From NCBI GenBank assembly GCA_007922195.1, contig ML682038.1, positions 8,339,775 to 8,403,774 of the forward strand: a stretch of DNA of 64,000 nt. The letters are read 5' to 3'. The translations under genes and the position numbers were made by a program. The notes below the pieces were generated by a model that made no database searches, had not been told where the DNA came from, and worked only from the letters and a program-made list of their open reading frames with translations. Shown piece after piece: positions 1 to 10,335 of the stretch. The stretch's first letter is position 1; every line of letters begins with the position of its first letter. The DNA is from Podocnemis expansa. Its lineage: Eukaryota; Chordata; Testudines; Podocnemididae.

Positions 1-1369
1 CCTACTTTGAAGGAGTGTGGGCAGATTAGAGAAGAAATGGCCCATTTCATTTTTCATTAATTAGAGGTTATCCTGAGCTTGATCATTTAAGATTTAACAG
101 CAAAAACAAAGACTGCTTTTAAAAAATGATCTTGTCAGTGTTAAGTGCAATTTGGAAGGAGTTACTGAATTCCAGTTTCTTCTTAATAATTGATAAATTC
201 CAGATGCCTTTACGAAGAGATTCCACATTAAGCAAAAGATTGCCTTCTCCCATGTGGAGCTAGGGGAGGGAGGAATCATAAGAGAAAGATATCAGAAAAA
301 GAACAGATGTTTATCATGATTCATTCTGAAATCTTCCATTTGAGGGCCTTCTGAGTTTACCACAATTTACAGATTCTGGGTGTCCATCAGAGGGACAGGG
401 CCATCTGTCTGCAGGTTCTGTGCTGGCTCTGGTTGCCCCATACATAGCTCCTTGCCAATGACAGTCCATTCAGCGGTGGTGCCAGAACTTCCCCCTAGGG
501 GTTGTGTGTGAGACTCCCAGTGAGGGGCTTGCAGAGGGGCTGTTCTAAAGGTGGTAAATACAGCCTAAGATTCCATCTTATTCCTCAGGTATCTGAAACC
601 ATTGGAGTGGTTAGGAGAAGACATGCTACAGTATTTTCAGCATTGTGATTGTGGCAACCAGCTATGTTTTTCTATCTTTCTGATCCATCAACTCTCCCAA
701 GATTTCATAGAGATTTGGGCTGGGATTGTGGTTGGGTAGCAGAGGATATATGCAGGTGATATGAGTAGATTGTGGGGAAACAAACAAAAGATGTGGAAAT
801 TGTCTCCCTATCATGGAGCAATTGTTCCTTTTTTTTCCCCCTGCACCTGTCTTATATGCACACCCTATTCATGGTCACACGAAGTTGCAGGGTCACCTCA
901 TCAATCTCCTCTTAGCATTAGTCAAAGTGGGCCTCAACAAGACCAGTGAGGAGGTTGGGTGAGGGGGTACTCTGACTGTGGGGGCCTATTTTCAGTCCTC
1001 TCTCCACTCATGTATCCATGCAAAGTTCTTCTGGGCAGTCTCTGCTAGTTCCCTAGACACCTTCTGAGACTAGTGGGTGTTGCTGGGATTCTCGGTGTCC
1101 CATTCTGTTTTCCTCCATTTGACCTTTTGACGTCCATGTCTGGTGGTGTGGTTTTTTTGTTTTTTTTTTGTTTTTTTTTCCATTCCTTGTCCCCTATAAT
1201 TAGTTGAGTCCCAGGCCTGGTGATTCCTCCCGTTAGTCTGGCTTTAGCAGGGGATGGTCTTGCTCCTGCCCACTTCCCAGAACCCAAATAGGATGGAGCA
1301 GCTGCTCCTTTTAGGGGTGCCAAGGCCCAATCTGTGCATGACTGCCTTTTGAAGACCCACATGCAGGTT
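1..1369. other. No recognisable gene or repeat
   Basis: AT-rich to mixed sequence with short chance open frames. A T-rich tract lies near 1150-1180. I recognise no protein domain, RNA gene or repeat family here. Confidence 0.5.
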
Positions 1370-2135
1370 ACTGACTGTCTCAGGTGGATATTTATGATTA
1401 ATTAGTAATCCAGCACCTGGGCCTAATAAAAAAAAAAATGTACCAAAGGTCAGGTAGGGAAAGCATTCCTGAGGAGACAGGAAGCTGCCGAGAAAAGGAA
1501 CTGACCAGAAGTGCTGACCAGAGCAGAGTGTCTACAGGGTATGCTCCATGAGACAAGGAACTCTCCAGAGAGTTCACCAGAGCGGTAGCATTGGAGGCAT
1601 TCTTAGAAGTAAGAGGTTCCTAAAGGGAGCGCAGCAGAAGTCAGGCATCTAGGAAAGCCAGATCAGAGGGCTCTTCTAAACAATGGCATGAAGGCCAGCC
1701 TGCCAGGAACTACATGTGGGAAAGGGCAGCTGTTGACAAATGTCCCTGGACTCCTGTCTCTGGTGGACCCAGAGAGCAGCGAAAGACCTGGCTTGACGGG
1801 CAAACACCCAGGGCCAATAGAACCTTGCTGGTGAAGCTCCTTGACAAAGATAAATAGAGGTTTCAGGTGGGAACAAATAATCTAAAACTGCCTGTGTCAC
1901 CTAGTTAAGGTATTGGGTTGAAGATTATTCTTATGCTTTGCATTGGCCTTCTCTGTTAATAAACAAGACTCCCCAGAGTGGAGGTGGTTTCATACCTCGA
2001 AACCTGCTCAGACTTGTTTATGGGAGGGTTCGCCTGTGGTGCCACACCTGATTGCAAGGGGGTACATGGGGATGACTTGCATCCTGACACTGCCCCTTCA
2101 TAGCCCCGATTTATCAAAACATTTAAGCACACGCT
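1370..2135 (+). repeat. Possible LTR-like fragment (weak)
   Basis: The stretch has moderate GC, many short purine-rich direct motifs (accaga/ccagag) and an AATAAA signal at 1958-1963, followed by a more GC-rich tail. This layout recalls the U3-R-U5 pattern of retroviral-type LTRs. I could not find paired TG..CA ends or a target duplication, so this is only a suggestion. The alternative is unique sequence with a chance polyadenylation signal. Confidence 0.2.
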
Positions 2136-2261
2136 AAACTTTCAGTGTGTGAATAATGTCATCCCTGTTCAGCAAAACACTTAAGCATGCACTTTATTGA
2201 GTAGGTGTGGGATTAGATCAATGCTGAAAGCTAAGATTTTATTCAGTCTTTACTGAATAAA

Positions 2262-2510
2262 AAACAAAGAATCTGGTGGCACTTTTAAAGACTAACAAAT
2301 TTATTTATTGCATGAGGTTTCATGGGAGAAAATCCCACTTTGTCAGACACTTGAAGATGTGGAACTCATCTTCATCTTCAAGTGTTTGATGAAGTGGGAT
2401 TTTCTCCCATGAAAACTCATGCAATAAATAAATTTGTTAGTCTTTAAAAGTGCCACCAGATTCTTTGTTTGTTTTTTGCTGAAGTAGACTAACATGGCTC
2501 CCTCTTTTGA
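2262..2510. repeat. Penelope-like tail repeat in a fold-back (about 97 bp arms)
   Basis: The arms 2262-2358 and 2373-2469 are reverse complements with only about four mismatches, separated by a loop of about 14 bases. Each arm carries the tail typical of reptile Penelope-like repeats: 'gtggcactt..aaagactaacaaatttattta', then a 'catgggagaaaatcccact' stem. The same tail recurs at 2591, 13641, 32388, 41697, 42575 and 51627. After the right arm, 'gaagtagactaacatggct' continues the family sequence to about 2510. The transcript would fold into a long near-perfect hairpin. Family assignment rests on the larger copies at 14.5 and 42 kb, which still encode GIY-YIG remnants. Confidence 0.75.
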
Positions 2511-2590
2511 TCTCAACTGAATGAAAGCATAAATAAACATCTGTGCCTGCCATTTGTTATTAGAGCTTGCAATCTCAGATGTTGCCAAGT

Positions 2591-3032
2591 TCCAAAGGGG
2601 CAGCCGTGTTAGTCTAGTTCAGTACAAAAAGAACAAGGAGTCCTGTGGCACTTGAAGACTATCTAGAGAGGTCTCTCTGGAGCATCCATCTTGGGAAACA
2701 CAGAGATCTGGTCTTCCTAGCACTAGAGAGGCTAACAACAGTCAGTTAGGGTCCTGCTGGCCCAGGTAAAAGGATGCTGCCTGGCGTTAGCAGATCAGTT
2801 TCTGTTTCAGATCAGAGTAAAGAAAGGTTTGCTTGTCTGGACAAAGGAGCCTGGGAACTAGACAGAGTTCATGGCAGACTGAACTTAGCTGGGGTGCTGG
2901 AGAGAGAAGAACCTGTATTTATTCACCTGCCACTCTACAGCTTCCAAATCATGTGTCTGATGAAGCAAATGAAGCTCATGCGATAAATAAATTTGTTGAA
3001 ATTTAGAGGTGCCACAGGATGACTTATATTTT
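2591..3032. repeat. Second PLE-type tail pair with about 290 bp between inverted ends
   Basis: It begins 'tccaaaggggcagccgtgtt' and 'gagtcctgtggcacttgaag', and ends with the reverse complement of the same tail: 'ctgatgaag..gctcatgcgataaataaatttg' and 'gaggtgccacaggat'. The inner 290 bp is unlike the tail and I do not recognise it. The arrangement is again inverted, as in the neighbouring fold-back at 2262. A perfect CTGATGA is present at 2957-2963. Confidence 0.6.
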
Positions 3033-3589
3033 TAAGGTCAAGAAAAAGATGTTTGTTCTGCACCCCACTGCTTGGAGGTACTCGAGGTGAGTGCCCCTTT
3101 ATAGTATCTCCTTGAAAGAAACTGCCTGGATAGCATCAAGATGGCACTAATTATCTGTGGACCTGGCTATATTTCATTTCTCTTTGCCTGTAAGGGATGG
3201 ACCCAAGTTGAGGCTTTGGCAGGAAATAAACTAACTTGGGAAATCTCAAGATGTGTAGAGATTCCAGGCCTGATAGAATTGTCTCTTGTTTTTAATGTAA
3301 AAACAAGTTTGTTGTTCTCCACCTATAGCACAAGTAGAGCTGGTCAAAAAAAATATTCAGTACAACAGTTTTACATTGAATAATACAGATTCATTTATCA
3401 AATTTGAAAATGCTTAGCATGAGGTGTCAGTTTTGATTATCTTTTGACTAGAAAGAGTCCAAATGCTTTGTTTCAACAGTAATTTCAATTCATTTTATTT
3501 GACTTTTACATTGTATTCAAATATTAATGGTAATATCATTGTATATTTTAAATATATGAATATAAATGACAATTTAGAAGTCTAAATTA
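3033..3589. other. No recognisable feature
   Basis: AT-rich unique-looking DNA with no supported gene or repeat. Confidence 0.4.
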
Positions 3590-4545
3590 AAATCATTAAA
3601 TCATGATTTCAGGACTTTAATAACTCACTTATAGGTTAGAGCAGCAGTTCTTAATCACTGTGTAATCGCACAAAAGTGTGTCACGACACAGCAGCAAGTA
3701 TGTTGCAGCCAAAGCTCCCACATGGCTGCAGAGCTGTTGCGGCAGCCGCTCCCTGGTGGCAACACTCCCTGGTAGCCAACACTGGCAGTCTATCTGTGTG
3801 ACTTACGTAGGCTGCTGCCTAATCTAACATGCTAGGATTTGGGGGCGGGACATTTTTAAACTTCCTGCTCTGCGTGCCAGTAGAGCCCAGGGCAGGAGAG
3901 CAGGTGAGTGTAGGGCTGCGGGGAGGTGGCTAGAGATGACATGACAGGAGTGCAACAGGCCCAGGGTGGAAGGGCTGTGGGAGGGAAAGGGGCCAGAGCC
4001 AAGGCAGAGGGGCCACAGAGAGGGGAGGGGGCCAGAGCTGAGGCTGTAGGATGGTGGGACTGCAGCAGGGCAGGAGTGGAGAGGCCTCGGGGACAGGCAG
4101 TGGGGCTAGAGCTGGAGCTTCAGCAAGAGCTGGGGCCGGAGCCAGGTGAGAGCAGGCACTGCGTGAAGGGTGGGAGAACAGATTCAGGAGTTGGAGGCTG
4201 CTAGGGGAAAAGAGGCTGGGGGAAAGTGACTCTGGCTTCTGGGGGGAAAATGGGGAGGGAGGAAAGAGACTTGGTGGCTGCTGTGGAAAAAGGGGATGGA
4301 GAGAAAGAGACTTGGAGACTGCAGTGGTGGTGGAGAGAAGAGACTTGGGGGAAAAGAGGGAGCTGCCGGGGATGGGGGGCTGCTGAGGGAGCTTTGGTGT
4401 GTCACGACCCTGAAAAGGTTTAGATCTCTTGGGTTAGAGGTTTATTGCAGGAGTGGGTGAGTGCGGTTTTGTGGCCTGCATTGTGCAGGTCAGACTAGGT
4501 GATCATATTGGTCCTTTCTGACCTTAAGAGTCTATAAGTAATAAA
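3590..4545 (+). mobile_element. CR1 LINE 3' end, sense, interrupted by a hAT element
   Basis: The left piece, 3590-3641, reads 'aaatcatgatttcaggactttaataactca'-like sequence. The right piece, from 4432, reads 'ggttagaggtttattgcagg' and runs to 'cctttctgaccttaagagtc' at about 4530. Joined across the insertion these give the familiar CR1 3' untranslated end of reptiles, truncated at its 5' side. No coding part remains. The 8 bp at the junction is duplicated, which shows the interruption was a transposon insertion. Confidence 0.7.
3642..4431. mobile_element. Non-autonomous hAT-type DNA transposon, 790 bp, with 8 bp target duplication
   Basis: GGTTAGAG occurs directly on both sides (3634-3641 and 4432-4439), a perfect 8 bp target-site duplication as hAT transposases make. 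The ends are diverged inverted repeats: left cagcagttcttaatcact; right, read inward on the other strand, caagagatctaaaccttt. Both resemble the Charlie-group ending CAGnGGTTCTTAAAC. The interior (3900-4400) is strongly purine-rich and has no transposase frame, so mobilisation would have depended on an enzyme encoded elsewhere. It sits in a CR1 tail and is therefore younger than that copy. Confidence 0.8.
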
Positions 4546-5167
4546 TCAAAATGCTACTATTTAAGTAAAATATTTGGATTTTTCATTTTACGGAAAATAT
4601 CAGACTTTCATTCCAAATGGGAAATGGGTTTGTTTTTGTCACAATATGGAATTTTCCATGGAAATTCCAGTTCCTGAGCAACTCTAAGTACTAGACAAAT
4701 TTTTCTTGTTGCTCAATTTTTCCCTTTTGTGGTACCATAAATTCTTGCCTGCTGACTCTGTTTCTTCAGATCTGTCTTCAGCTTGCTTAATTTTTTGCTC
4801 TTGCTGAAAGAATGAAATCCTCTTCATCTTTTTTCAAAATGGAATGTTATGTAAACCACTGTAGGTAGTATTCCTGTTTGTTACAGGGAGAAGTAATTTC
4901 AGATTTATAATTAGTAAGAGATATTGACATTCATGAAGTTCTAGATCAAGTTAGTGGAGCATGAATTGGAATGGAAGCATAAGATATTTATTAAAAATAA
5001 AATGGTATGAACTCAAGGAAGTGGCTTGAAAATCCTAGATATCATAAACCAAAATTGTATATGATGATTTTAAAGTACTTTTGCAATACCATTTTAATGG
5101 TTTCTGCCTTCTTTCCATAATATTGCTCTTTTTATTTGTCTTCAGTAGTTGAATTTGTCATTCCTAT
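4546..5167. other. No recognisable feature
   Basis: AT-rich sequence; no supported gene, RNA or repeat. Confidence 0.4.
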
Positions 5168-5572
5168 TTGCCTGAAGCATATGCACTGGATTATTTGTGC
5201 TCTTTTTTAAAGGAAGACATTAAAATGCGTTTTGGTTGTTATTTTGTAGCATATACTTATGTTAGACTTACAGAATACGTGCTGCAGACATTTTACAGTA
5301 TTTCTCTCTCTAGCAGTGATGTACAGTATAGCAGTGAGGACCATTTCACTACTGTTTTGGTAGTAAACGTAATTCCTTATCCTGGGACTAAGTGTTCAAG
5401 GAGTCATTCCTGCTTTAGCCTCCTCTTAAGTCAGAAACCAGTTCTCTCTCTCTTTGAGGGTCTCATAGTGTTGACCCCACTGGCAGTCTATGTAGTCAGT
5501 TCCAGGGGAATTTTTCAAAAATGTATGTTGAAGAAAATAAAGGCAAATATTAAAAAAAAAAAAAAAAAAAAA
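5168..5572 (+). pseudogene. A-tailed segment, possible retrocopy of an unknown transcript end
   Basis: An AATAAA signal at 5536-5541 is followed 11 bases later by an A21 tract (5552-5572), the layout of a reverse-transcribed polyadenylated RNA. An open frame of 156 codons begins at 5168 and runs through the A tract. Its protein shows no family that I recognise and the composition is not strikingly coding. I found no convincing flanking target duplication. It could equally be a chance signal before an expanded A-microsatellite. Confidence 0.25.
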
Positions 5573-5639
5573 TTAGAAAAGGAAACACAAACACGCTTTA
5601 AGCTAATATCCCTGAAATATTGTTTTGTGAGTAATTGAC

Positions 5640-6399
5640 AAGTATGATATTGCATCTGTCATGAAATACATAGTTCTTTTTCTCATCTTAAAGATGTCAC
5701 TTATCCAGAATCACACTGTCACCTGAAACCTAGGTTTCTTTTTGAGAACTAATGTGTCATTTAACTCTCACTCTTCTAGATATTGACCATTTTTATGTGA
5801 TCAGGAAATGCAACATTTACTCAACTGATGTTCATTGCTATATAGAGTCACTGTACAGAAATATAGCATTTTTTCTAGTAGTCCAGCAATGCTAAGTCTG
5901 AGATAACATGTTTTTTCTCCTATAGGTTTCTATTAGCTAATATATTTATTTTATTTGCTGTTTATGAGGTGCTCACTAATGTAGTATCTGTCTGCCTTAC
6001 AACACCAATTAATTTATCCTCCAGGACCCTGAAGGGTAGGGAAGAACAATTATCCCATGCCGCTTTGGTAAAGCACTTTTTCATCAGTAAATCTCAGTGC
6101 TTTCATATAAAAGTGAGCAAGGTATTATGGCTACAGATGGAGAAGGATTGAGGCAGAGTGAGATTATGACATGCCCCATTGGGGCTGACAGAGGACCAAA
6201 CCCTGCACTCCCCCCTGCCCTCCAAAGAAAAGAAGCTGAGCTTTTTTTCTGGGTTTTGAGTGGGGCACAGAGGTGGTTGCTTGTGTTCCAATCTGTCCCC
6301 ATGTGGAGGCCAGAGACAGCTTTGTTCAAAGGATGTTCTACTTCACCACAAAATACATTTAATTAAAGGGAAGGCAACCTAAATGTCATTTGCATATGG
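5640..6399. other. No recognisable feature
   Basis: Unique-looking DNA. Overlapping short open frames on both strands around 6084-6366 have no recognisable domains. Confidence 0.4.
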
Positions 6400-6716
6400 T
6401 TTCACTGATCCTTTCAGTTGTTCTTGCACCACTTTAAACAATATTTCATGCCTCCGAAGTTGGCATCTACTCCCTAGGTCATATGTGCAGGCATCAGCAA
6501 CAGCACTTTCAACCACAGGTTTCAACCACCTATCCATCCTATTAGCAGCACTAACCTGAGTTCAAGTGACAATGCCAGAGGCTCCAGAGGTCCCAATCCA
6601 TCCTCTGCCACAGCCCTCTCCTCAACCTTCTCTCAGCCACAGTTTAAAGGGTACTTTTGACATACCGATCAAGAGCAGTGAACCACCTTCAATGCTTATC
6701 ACCTCCTTATGAGTTA

Positions 6717-6881
6717 TCTTTGGCATCTGACTTGCCTTACTCCTTCCATAACTGGGACATGATCAACATAGACAACTGAGTACTAGATGTCATCCACCAT
6801 CTTTGGCAGTTGACTTGCCCTTTTCTTTCACAACTGGGACATGATCAACATGGGCAATTGGGTGCTTGATGTCATTCACAT
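6717..6881 (+). repeat. Tandem duplication, two copies of about 83 bp
   Basis: Copy 1 (6717-6799) and copy 2 (6800-6881) share 'tctttggcatctgacttgcc' and 'aactgggacatgatcaacat' with point differences such as 'atagacaactgag' against 'tgggcaattgggt'. The duplication lies upstream of the recombinase remnant of the DIRS relic and could be an internal repeat of that element or a later local duplication. Confidence 0.7.
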
Positions 6882-7017
6882 GGATGTACCATAGACTTGC
6901 ACACTTTTCATCTCGGTGCCTTTACATCAACTGATTTTCAACAGAAAGTGAATACATCTGGTAGTTCTTTCCTTCTTTCCACCAACAGAGGGCAAATCTT
7001 TCTTTACATCTTTTATA

Positions 7018-8165
7018 ATGGTGCGCTTCTTGAAAGGCATTCTCAGAATTTTTCCACCATCACTGTGGGACCTCAATCTGATCCTCTTGACTCTCATGAG
7101 ATTACACTTTGAACCTATGGCAGCCTGCTTCGTGATCCACTTTTCCATGAAAGTAGCATTCCTGGTTGTCGTCATCTCAGCCAGAAGGGTCAGTGGTACA
7201 TCTACACTATGTGTTTAAGTCAACTTAAACAGAGCCCTGTCTACACAGCAGGGCAATAAAGTCAACTTTAGGGTCCAGTAAAGTCGACTTTATAAGGTCC
7301 ACTTATAAAGTTGACTTTACCGTTAAGTTGACTTTATTAAGTCGACTTAAGGCAATGTGGAATAACTAAGTCGACTTAATAAAGTCAACTTAGTGCAGTG
7401 GGACCATTAATTCGACTTTATTAAGTTGAATTAAGCCAGGACACCCATTTAAAGTTGACTTTATAAAGTTGACTTAATGTAGTGTGGACTCACTAAGTCG
7501 ACTTTAAGTAGACTTTATTAAGTCAACTTAATAAAGTCGACTTAGCTTTTACAATGTAAACATAGCCAGTAAGCGCAGAGCCAAGAAGACAGACTCTCCC
7601 TATGCAGTGTTCCACAAAGACAAGGTCTTGTTGGATTACACCCAAAACTCCTCCCCAGCGTGGTGTCCGAATGCCATCTGAATCAATCCGTACACTTGCC
7701 TGTTTTATCTAAAGCTATATGCCTCACCTAGTGACAGAACCCTGCATTTCCTCAAATTTAAATGTGCCCCAGTATTCTAAGTACACAGACCTAGACCTCT
7801 TTGAAAATCAGTGAGACTCTACCATCGCAGAACATTGCAGGATCAAACCATATCCTCCCAAAGGATTTCCAAGTTGGACTCTGGCTGCATGCTGGAATAC
7901 TGTAAAGCTAAAATCTCCTTCCACTCTCCCCGCCCCCCCCCCCCCCCGGCTGTTACAGATCACTCTACACTGGCTCAGGCCATTTTCTCAGTCTTGTTAG
8001 CAGGCATACCATGGCAGGACATTTGCAAAGCTGAAACATAGCAACATGTCCACCCAGTTACAACACACTACACCCTAATGCAGGCATCTGCCACAGACAC
8101 AGCTATGGATCATGCTTCACTACAGAAGACTCTGCTTTTAGCCTCTGCATCAGCTTCTGCACTGT
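7018..8165 (+). pseudogene. DIRS tyrosine recombinase remnant, split by a MITE
   Basis: The segment before 7194 keeps the conserved 'MKVAFLV..ISARRV' block, including the box I arginine of the recombinase. The segment after 7568 continues with a KDKV-like block ('HKDKVLLDYT', encoded by cacaaagacaaggtcttgtt), then HSTLAQ, where the HxxR motif of the intact copy (HSTR) has lost its arginine, then ICKAET. A stop follows ICKAET, and the position of the catalytic tyrosine is recognisable only loosely in a shifted frame (TTHYTL). With a missing catalytic arginine, a stop and a 373 bp insertion, the enzyme is dead. Confidence 0.6.
7195..7567. mobile_element. MITE with GTCGAC-rich interior, inserted in the DIRS relic
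   Basis: The left end is ggtacatctacactatg; the right end read inward is ggctatgtttacattg. Both fit the end type GGTATGTCTACACT also seen at 20151 and 26136. AGT is found directly on both sides (7192-7194 and 7568-7570), a possible 3 bp target duplication. Removing the element restores continuity of the recombinase remnant around the RR-V motif. The interior is nearly all variants of AAGTCGACTTAATAAAGT, with five GTCGAC palindromes between 7283 and 7541. There is no coding capacity. Confidence 0.75.
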
Positions 8166-8297
8166 GTACTGATTATAATGTGGAATATATTGTACATGTA
8201 TACAATTTGGAGTACATTGTGATATTGTAATGACATTGTACATCATAACAACATTATAATGTGGAATACACAGGAAGGCCATTACTTGAAGAAAAGG

Positions 8298-8607
8298 AGG
8301 TTACTTGTTGAAACAGCAGGTTCCTTGAGATGTATGGTTCCTGTTGTATCCCACTATCTGTCCTCATTCCCATCTGCTTCAGACTCAACTGAACAGGAAT
8401 AAGAGGGTAAATAGAGTGGCATCAATCTGCACTACCCTTGTAGCTTTGGTTGGAGAGCGTGCGGAGATGCCCAACATGTGTGCCAGTCAACAGGCATGGT
8501 TTGGAAACATTTCCAGACTCAAGTGTGTGGAGCACAGTGCAAACAAATGTGGAATACAGATAGGGACTACACATCTCAAAGAATCTCCAGTTACAGACAA
8601 GTAACCT
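8298..8607. repeat. Inverted pair at the 3' end of the DIRS relic
   Basis: The segment 8301-8336 ('ggttacttgttgaaa..ttccttgagatgt') is the reverse complement, with changes, of 8570-8607 ('acatctcaaagaatctcc..acaagtaacc'). This matches in place and layout the internal complementary region and right terminus of the 20-26 kb copy ('gttactcac..gttcctcgagatg' against 'catctcgaggaac..gtgagtaac'). It supports the call of a second DIRS subfamily with the same replication strategy. Confidence 0.6.
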
Positions 8608-9114
8608 TCTCTTCTGGCGGCAGCTATTAAGAAATCAGAAAGTGATAGAAATTAAAACAAAAACGATGAACAAAGAAAAGTTAAGAAATCAGAGATACAG
8701 TGCAGTTGACAAGACATTAAAAAAGATGTATCCAGCTAGCATCAAAGAATATTGGGACAATAGAGATTTCATTGGGGCTCTGTGGCAGCCCATGGGTTCA
8801 ACTATACCCATCCATTGCAAGATTGAGAGCAATACTCTTGTTTCATCAGCTGGTGACTTTGTTACATGTCTAAACAAAATAAATAATGATAGATGCAGGT
8901 CTTTTAAACAGGCGGGTTAAAAACCTCACTTTTAAAATATCAGAAACGTAAGTTAAAACCTTAGAACATACCACTGCATCGGCACCCTTTTAACATTATT
9001 GTAACTCTCAACATTATTGTAATAATGTTTGCCTTATGAGGTGACGTTTAAAAACTCTCAATTTACTGTTCAATATCATACCTGCATTTTGCCATGAACA
9101 GCGTTATCTGTGGT
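8608..9114. other. No recognisable feature
   Basis: AT-rich sequence; a short open frame at 8642-8920 has no recognisable domain. Confidence 0.35.
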
Positions 9115-9850
9115 GGTATAAACATAAGCTGAGATTATGACTAAAAGAATGTTTTCCAGATAAGTCTGGATAAGTTCCTTAGAGACAAAGGGCAGCCTGC
9201 CACCTCATTATTTGCTAAGTGCCCATTCTTTGATAGGAAACAAGGCAGGGGCAAAAAAATCTACATCCTAGTGAAGAAACAGCATGGAATTTCCTTCCAC
9301 AAAGACTGCCTGTTGTCTTGCTCTCAGATAGAAGGGCTTCTCGTAGAGGGGATAAGTCTGAAAAAAAGAAAGGGCAGACACCTTAAGAGATCCCCCTCTC
9401 TCTTACTGTACTCATCACATCTTCTGCAGAAAACAAAAGAAGCAGCCATAGGACTCTGGGAAGTGAGTTTGGTTTTACTGACCATGCTGTGGTGAGAGTG
9501 CTTCGTTTTGATTCTAATATAGTTTGTTAGGCACCAGTAAGCATTTGATCTTCATTTTTCTTGCAACTATTTCTGACTTTTATGCCTTATTACTTGTACT
9601 CACTTAAAAGCTATCACTTTGTAGTTAATAAACTTGTTTTGTCTAATCCTGTGTGCTCAAATTGAAGTTTCTGGGTGACTCCGTTTGAGGTAACAAGTTG
9701 AATGAGTATTATCTCCTTAAAGAAAATAATGGAATCAGTATATTTGTACTGTCCAGGAGTGGACTGGGCAGTCCAGGATCTATATTTTTAGGGGGAAATC
9801 TGGGAGTGGTGTGTGGTACTATTTAGGGCTAGTAAGAGTCCAAATGTAGC
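9115..9850 (+). repeat. LTR-like retroelement fragment
   Basis: It has a purine-rich first half, AATAAA at 9627-9632 in 'gtagttaataaacttgtttt', and a downstream part 'ctgggtgactccgtttgagg' that I recognise as typical of reptile LTR sequences. I could not define the TG..CA ends or a target duplication, so the limits are approximate. No internal retroviral gene is adjacent, so it would be a solo or truncated LTR. The resemblance is from memory of repeat families, not a computed match. Confidence 0.4.
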
Positions 9851-10335
9851 TGACTGGGGCAATTCTTTTTACTTCAGTGGAGCTAACAGCAGATAATTTG
9901 GCTTACAGACAACTTTTGTTTGGAATAAACTTATAGGCAATTTCACTTTTATGTTCTCCAGAATTCTTCAGTGCTGATATCAATGTTTAAGTTTTACTTT
10001 TTTAAAAAGGTAATTTGAATGTTCCGTACAAGTTTAAAGTTTGGCTCACATGTGACCTGACAATATCCTCTAAGAAAAATATGTAAGGCCAGAGTGACAA
10101 ATCTATTAGGTGGGTACTATTATTAGGTATTTTTCTATGTATTCATGATGAAGAATATCAAGATGTACCCAGATAAGTATTTACTTTAGGAAGCAAACTT
10201 TCATTGGTATGTAGATAGATGAAATGCTTTCTCATTTTTAGATCCTGTTGGTCAAATCCTGAGCTTTTCTGTTTTAACTTGTTTCTTAGATGAGCAAGCC
10301 CCTACTAACTTCATAAAATATATTTTACTTCAGTG
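9851..10335. other. No recognisable feature
   Basis: AT-rich unique-looking DNA. Confidence 0.4.

Larger units (their letters stand above)
6400..8607 (+). mobile_element. Degenerate DIRS retrotransposon relic, 3' half
   Basis: The evidence is homology to the better DIRS copy at 20407-25943 seen by translation. Around 7050-7190 the + strand encodes FEPMAA..FSMKVAFLVVVISARR, matching FEPLAT..LSMKVAFLVAITSARR of the other copy. After the MITE insertion, 7950-8165 encodes ITDHSTLAQ..IPWQDICKAET, matching the HSTRAV..VPISDICQATT region. Past the coding relic, 8298-8607 carries an inverted pair like the complementary region and end of DIRS elements. Many stops and frameshifts are present. The 5' border is uncertain and the first 600 bp are assigned only by continuity. 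Confidence 0.65.

Noticed and set aside
7928..7948. C17-type run as a possible G-quadruplex
   Set aside because: A single homopolymer within a decayed DIRS relic; no separate G tracts and no context to suggest function.
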